A stretch of DNA of 64,000 nucleotides from Cannabis sativa (lineage: Eukaryota > Streptophyta > Magnoliopsida > Rosales > Cannabaceae). Positions 59,295 through 64,000 of this stretch are shown here, piece after piece. The notes under the pieces were generated by a model that did not search any database, was not told where the DNA came from, and saw only the letters and a list, made by a program, of their open reading frames with translations. The first letter of the stretch is position 1; each line of letters starts with the position of its first letter. Location of the stretch: positions 36,627,257-36,691,256 of the forward strand of contig NC_083607.1 in assembly GCF_029168945.1 (NCBI RefSeq), in the 5' to 3' direction. The translations under genes were made by a program, and so were the position numbers.

Positions 59295-60092
59295 ATGGCT
59301 CCGAATCTTATAGTTCCATTCTCTAAGCATTTTACAGGTCGTGCGACATACAGAGGAAGTGGTGTTTTTAGCAAGTTGATGAAACTAGAATTTGAGAACC
59401 ACAGTTTGACTGATAGGGCAAAGGCAGACCCTTTCAGTTAATTTTGGCAGGTTGGTGCTCTATCATTTTTGTCAGTACTATTCCACCAACTGATGCTGCA
59501 TAAAATGATTGTGAATGCTGAGATGGATGATGAAATGCGGTTTTACATTGCACAAAATGAGATGAAATTTGGTGTGATCGAGTTCGCGCTGATTACAGGC
59601 CTCAACTTCACAAAGGGGCCAACAGACAATGAGAAAGAAGCCAAGTCAGGGACTAACCGGTTGATAAATCTCTATTTCAACCGGTCAGATAATGTAAAGA
59701 CAGAATTACTTCAGAATAAGTTCCTAGCCTGGGAGATCCCAAAAGACACGTAGAAGCTAGGGTTGTGCTTGTTTGTGGAGATTGTCTTACTAGGTCGAGA
59801 GGGAAATACATGTATTACAACTGACATACTAAAATGGGTTGAAGATCTTGATTTTTCCTTCAAGATTCCATGGGGGAACTACTCATTTTCCAGACTGATG
59901 CACACCCTCCAAAAAGACATGTTGAAACAGAAGCCAAATTATGAGAAGAAGCTGAAGATGGATAATCAGCACGAATGCAAATACACTGCCTATGACTTTG
60001 CACCTGCATTACAGTATTAGGCCTATGAGGCCATTATAAAGGTGGGGAAGAAGTATGGTTCGTGTCAGGGAATTCCTTCTCCAGGATGCTAA
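59295..60092 (+). pseudogene. DUF1985-containing (Ulp1/MULE-associated) gene remnant
   Basis: From ATG 59295 one frame runs to about 60092, broken by TAA at 59439, TAG at 59751 and TAG at 60018 (the last two at Trp positions) and ending TAA at 60090. Blocks FGVIEFALITGLNF, LGLCLFVEIVLLGREGN, WGNYSFSRLMHTLQKDM and YTAYDFAPALQY fit DUF1985 (PF09331), which I know next to Ulp1-like peptidase genes in plant Mutator-like elements. The peptidase is not seen. No terminal inverted repeats were identified, so whether it is a MULE is inference. Confidence 0.75.
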
Positions 60093-60204
60093 GCTGGACC
60101 AGCAGGGCTGACATGGGAAAGAAGGAAATCAGTTCATAATTTTCAAAACGGGTATGATCATTTAATTTTTTTGAACTGTTATGTTTATTTTTTTAAAAAA
60201 AAAA

Positions 60205-60350
60205 ATTGTTTGTCGATGCCTTATCGATGATGTGCTTTTTGTGTTTAATATTTTTATTATATCTATGTTGTCGATACGTTTTCGACAGTTTGTCGTAAAT
60301 CCTTGCACTTGATAATTATTTTATATTTGTCGACATGATATCGATAACTA
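60205..60350. repeat. Second TCGA-rich repeat cluster
   Basis: TGTCGATGCCTTATCGATGA, TGTCGATACGTTTTCGACAG, TTGTCGACATGATATCGATA: the same style as 58860-59265, after the DUF1985 frame. Confidence 0.55.
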
Positions 60351-60361
60351 GAATTTTATAT

Positions 60362-61056
60362 TTTATATAATCAAACTTTCAATAAGTAGAACTAGAATTT
60401 ACCAAGTAAATTCTCTAACTTATTAATTCCTCTTTGCACCACTAAAGATTCAAAATTGAACTCTTAATTATATAGAACGCTCTATATGTACCAAGATATA
60501 GATACGTTATGAATTATTTATTGTTACAATCCAAATAGTCAAAGATCCTCTATAGATGATCTACATCAAATAGGAACAAATTTACCGTTCTACCTTCAGT
60601 GTATTTTATCCTTAAAATACTCAGGTACCTATAAATAATATTTCAGTAAACTAATATAATTACTAAAATGAGACCTCAATCATTTATTACTATTAAGCCA
60701 AGCTCGAAGAAAATTATCGTTTTACTTCTAAATACTTATAGAAGTTATAGATTCCATATCTATGATTTACACTCCCACTCAACTATACTATCATGTCCTT
60801 AATCTGTATTTCACGAGAAGATCCAATTGGTTGACTTTAACGAACAAATTGCAAAACATAAATAATACAATTAAGATTGAACCTAACCATCTCAAGATTA
60901 AGATCTATAGACCTAAGATCAATCAATGATATTGACTTAGAAAAATATAACGGTAAGTTTATGATATCTTATCCAAGTTCAACATTGGTCAAATCCGATG
61001 TATACTCCATACATCCGATACTGGCATACTTTGTCAATATCCTGGAAAGGACATAG
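60362..61056 (-). repeat. Divergent Copia LTR fragment, minus strand
   Basis: On the minus strand it aligns loosely with the middle of the Angela/TAR-like LTRs (blocks near 60400, 60480-60560 and 60700-60860). It is too diverged to be a recent copy. Copia III inserted at 61057 and hides its continuation. Confidence 0.7.
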
Positions 61057-62949
61057 TGTTGGGTTTTATGCCCTAAATAAAACTCACTTCAATATAATCA
61101 GATTTACTTATTAATATAGATCAAAAATAACATTTAATGTTGCATGGTTCACATGATTTATTTCATGATTATATGTACATAATGTATAAATTCATCTGAA
61201 ATCCTTTTCACATACTTGATCCTGTTTATTGTGTCGTCAACACATTGGAAAGTAAACATGACTATGTGAATAAAGTTTCCTAGATTTATCAGACATAGGG
61301 TTTTACTGATATGATAATCTACAACAGAGTTTACTTGCATTTGGAGAAGTGCTATGTTCTTTCCAGAGCATTGGTTAAAGTAAAGCTCAGGTTGGATGCA
61401 TGGAGTATGCATCGGAAGGGACCGATATTGAACTTTGACTTAGATTTATTAAACTTACCGTAATATCTATTCAAGTCAATATCGCCTAGTTGACCCTAGA
61501 TCAAATGTTCTTAATCCTGTTATGATTAGGCTCAATCTTGAAAGGCTATTCGTGTTCTTTGATTTTTTAGTTAAGCCTACTTTTAGGTCAGGGTGATACG
61601 TACATTTTGGGAACACGGTAGTGCAATTGAGTGGGAGCGCTAACATAAACATGGAATCTATAGCTTCTATCTGGCGAATAGTAAGCAAAGGATGATCTCC
61701 TTCGAGCTTGACCAAACGAACATAAATGGTGGAGTACTCATTTCACATAAGCTGAAATATCATTTATACGGGGTCAAGTGGTTTAAGGATAAAATACATT
61801 GTAGGGTGTAACGGTAATCTAATCCCTTTACAGTGTAGATCATTCATATAGAGGATCATTGATCAAATTAGGATTATAACAATGGATAACTAATGATGTG
61901 TCTATATGGTGGAACATATAGAGCATTCTATATACTTAGAGTTCAATTCTAAGTTCTATGCGTGGATTCAACGAAGAATTAATAAGTTAGTGAATTTTAG
62001 TAATAAATTCTTGATCTACTTATTGGAAGCTCGGTAATATAGACCCATGGTCCCCGCACTAGTTGAGATAATATTGCTAGTAAGACTCATGTAATTGGTT
62101 TTGATTAATCAATTATAATTCTCAAATTAGACTATGTCTATTTGTGAATTTTTGACTAAGTAACGGCGAAATTGTAAAGAAAGAGTTTTAGGGGCATATT
62201 TGTTAATTATGATGCTTTGTATGGTTCAATTAATAAATATGATAAATGACAATATTATTTAATAATTATTTATAGTTATTAAATAGTTAGAATTGGCATT
62301 TAAATGGTTGAATTAGAAAATTGGCGTTTTTGAGAAAATCAGATGCAGAAAAGATAAAACTGCAAAGTTGCAAAAAGTGAGGCCCAAATCCACTATGCAT
62401 GGCCGGCCACTTTTGTAGGCAATTTAAACTGATATTTTCATTATTTTAATGCCAAATAATTCAAACCTAACCCTAGTGGAATGCTATAAATAGATAGTGA
62501 AGGCTTCAGGAAAATTACACTTTTCTTCTGACACTTCTGATTCAGAAAAACCTGAGCCTTCTCTCTCCCTATCTGGCTGACCACTCCCTCTCTCTTTCTT
62601 CCCTCTTAAATTTTGAAATTCTTAGTGTATGAGTAGTGCCCACACACAGCAAGTGATACCTCAACCATAGTGAGGAAGATCGTGAAGAAAGACTTTCAGC
62701 AAGAAGGAGTTTCAGCATCAAAGATTCAGAGAAAGAGATCCAGGTTCAGATATTGATAATAATCTGCTACAGAAAGGAATCAAGGGCTAGATATCTGAAC
62801 GGAATGAGTCATATTATTCCGCTGCACCCAATGTAAGGTTTCCTAAACTTTATATGTGTTTATTTCATCGTTTTAGAAAGTTCATATTTAGGGTGTTAAA
62901 AAATATACTTGTGAGTAGATCTAAGATCCTGGTAAAATAATTTCCAACA
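61057..62949 (+). repeat. Copia III 5' LTR
   Basis: TGTTGGGTTTTATGCCC...TTTCCAACA, 1893 bp. The left flank CATAG (61052-61056) would be the target duplication; its partner is outside. Close to the LTR of Copia 0. Confidence 0.9.
62485..62491 (+). promoter_or_regulatory. TATA box of the Copia III 5' LTR
   Basis: TATAAAT in ATGCTATAAATAGATAGTG, in the family position. Confidence 0.6.
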
Positions 62950-64000
62950 ACTGGCCTCAGAGCCATGGTAATTGATTTGCTTGCAAGAAATTTGGACTTT
63001 AAAACGATTGTTTGATGTTTTGGATGGTATCATGTTGTATTGAGTGTTATTTGATGATTGATTGATGTTTGTGAATTTTCGTAAAAAATAATTGAATATC
63101 TGTTTCTAGAATTATTTTTATTGGATAGTATGAAAAAAAATTAAGCAAGTTACTTTTTTACAGAACACAATTTCGATTTAATTTGAATTAGTTATGATTT
63201 TTTGAAGTTTCGAAAAAAACGGGGTTGAGCAGCACCCTCGTGCGCGCGCGGATTTCATGCAAATCCTGCATTCCGTCGAGGTTGCACGCCCAAGCACCCA
63301 CCAGCGCGCCCATGGACAGTATGCTTGGCATACTGTCCGTACAGCTTGCAATTTTTTCGTTTTTCTTCGTTTTTTCATGCTTTTTCATGGAATTAACTTC
63401 TAATTTTTTGTGTAGTTCTGTATTTATACTATTACTATTCCTAATTCAATTCTAATTATCATAATGAATTAATTTAATATTTTTTAAATTTAATTCAAGA
63501 TATTAGTGTCATTTGAATTTAAAAATAGTTAGTATCTATCTTTTTTGCTTAATAATCTATCTTATTTTTAAATTTGATTGTATCTTATCTTATTTTTAAA
63601 TTTAAGGTCAGATTTTAAATTTTTAAATTAAATTTTTTTTAAATAATTTGACCTTATTTAAATTTAAAATAAGATAACTATAATCATGTAATTTTAAATA
63701 GATGTAAGATATTATGCTAACTTTTAAATTTTGTTATTTTATTTATTTAAATTACATTTAAAATCTGAAAAAGATATTCATTTATCTTTTTTAATTTTTT
63801 ATTTAATTTTTATTTATAAAATAACATTTAAATTTTAAAAGTAGTTAGCAAATTTTGAAAAGATATTTAGGTTGGTTGAAACCTAATTTTTTTTCAAAAT
63901 TGTAGGTTTAATTTTAAATTTAAATTTTTTTTAAAATATTCGAATTTTTTTTATTTTATTTTAATTTTTCAAAAACAAATATTTTATTTATTTAATTAAT
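62950..64000 (+). other. Copia III primer site and leader, cut by window edge
   Basis: TGGCCTCAGAGC primer site at 62952-62963, then the AT-rich leader homologous to 10321-11300 and 49154-50280. A GC-rich island lies at 63220-63345 with the hairpin at 63314-63338. Gag and pol would lie beyond 64000. Short frames at 63178-63455 show no domain. Confidence 0.8.
63314..63338 (+). ncRNA. Conserved leader hairpin, Copia III copy
   Basis: GGACAGTATGC-TTG-GCATACTGTCC, 11 perfect pairs with a three-base loop. The stem is identical to Copia II and differs from Copia I at three covarying pairs. Confidence 0.65.

Overview
This is a plant nuclear window, probably from an AT-rich flowering plant. It is made almost entirely of nested LTR retrotransposons. 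The evidence is Ty1/Copia and Ty3/Gypsy polyproteins, a Tekay-type chromodomain, Athila/Tat-type primer sites, a DUF1985 (Ulp1/MULE-associated) protein remnant and GT-AG introns. I see no intact ordinary host gene, no tRNA or rRNA gene and no CRISPR. The species cannot be named from what is here.

Layout. 1-1311: minus-strand LTR of an Angela/TAR-like Copia family, internally rearranged. 1312-7521: decayed 3' half of a plus-strand Copia pol ('Copia 0'), split by a 4.3 kb minus-strand Gypsy element with long LTRs (1880-6217). 7522-19436: the 3' LTR of Copia 0, split by a complete 10.0 kb Copia element ('Copia I', 8451-18482, TSD TTAAT). 19437-33547: a three-exon PF04195-like ('putative gypsy type transposon') coding region, cut by an 11.5 kb Tekay chromovirus (21469-32939, TSD GGTGC). 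The 5' LTR of that chromovirus itself holds a 2.4 kb solo LTR (22750-25121, TSD TATGT). 33548-38105: pieces of Tat-lineage Gypsy elements in opposite orientations, with a large imperfect inverted repeat and C/G-rich tandem repeats. 38106-56737: another Copia ('Copia II') whose 5' LTR is split by a 9.1 kb minus-strand Athila-like element (39147-48277, TSD ACTCA). 56738-57529: rest of the C/G-rich repeats and the end of a Tat-like LTR. 57530-60361: AT-rich DNA with a decayed DUF1985 gene set among TCGA-rich repeats. 60362-61056: a divergent minus-strand LTR fragment. 61057-64000: 5' LTR and leader of a further Copia ('Copia III') that runs off the window.

Nesting order. The Tat-like/PF04195 DNA and the DUF1985 remnant look oldest. 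Copia 0, the Tekay element and Copia II came later. Copia I (in the Copia 0 LTR), the solo LTR (in the Tekay LTR) and the Athila-like element (in the Copia II LTR) came last. All the polyproteins are broken, often by stops that look like C-to-T or G-to-A changes, as expected in old methylated transposons. The best preserved frame is the Athila-like gag (473 codons).

Most interesting signals: (i) a hairpin in the leader of three Copia copies whose stem pairs covary; (ii) arrays of short stem-loops plus a TGAGTC hairpin at the same place in three different Gypsy LTR families; (iii) an Athila-like element whose protease is fused in frame to the integrase C-terminal domain after loss of RT, RNase H and the integrase core; (iv) a PF04195-like gene whose reading frame and intron phases are preserved on both sides of the Tekay insertion.
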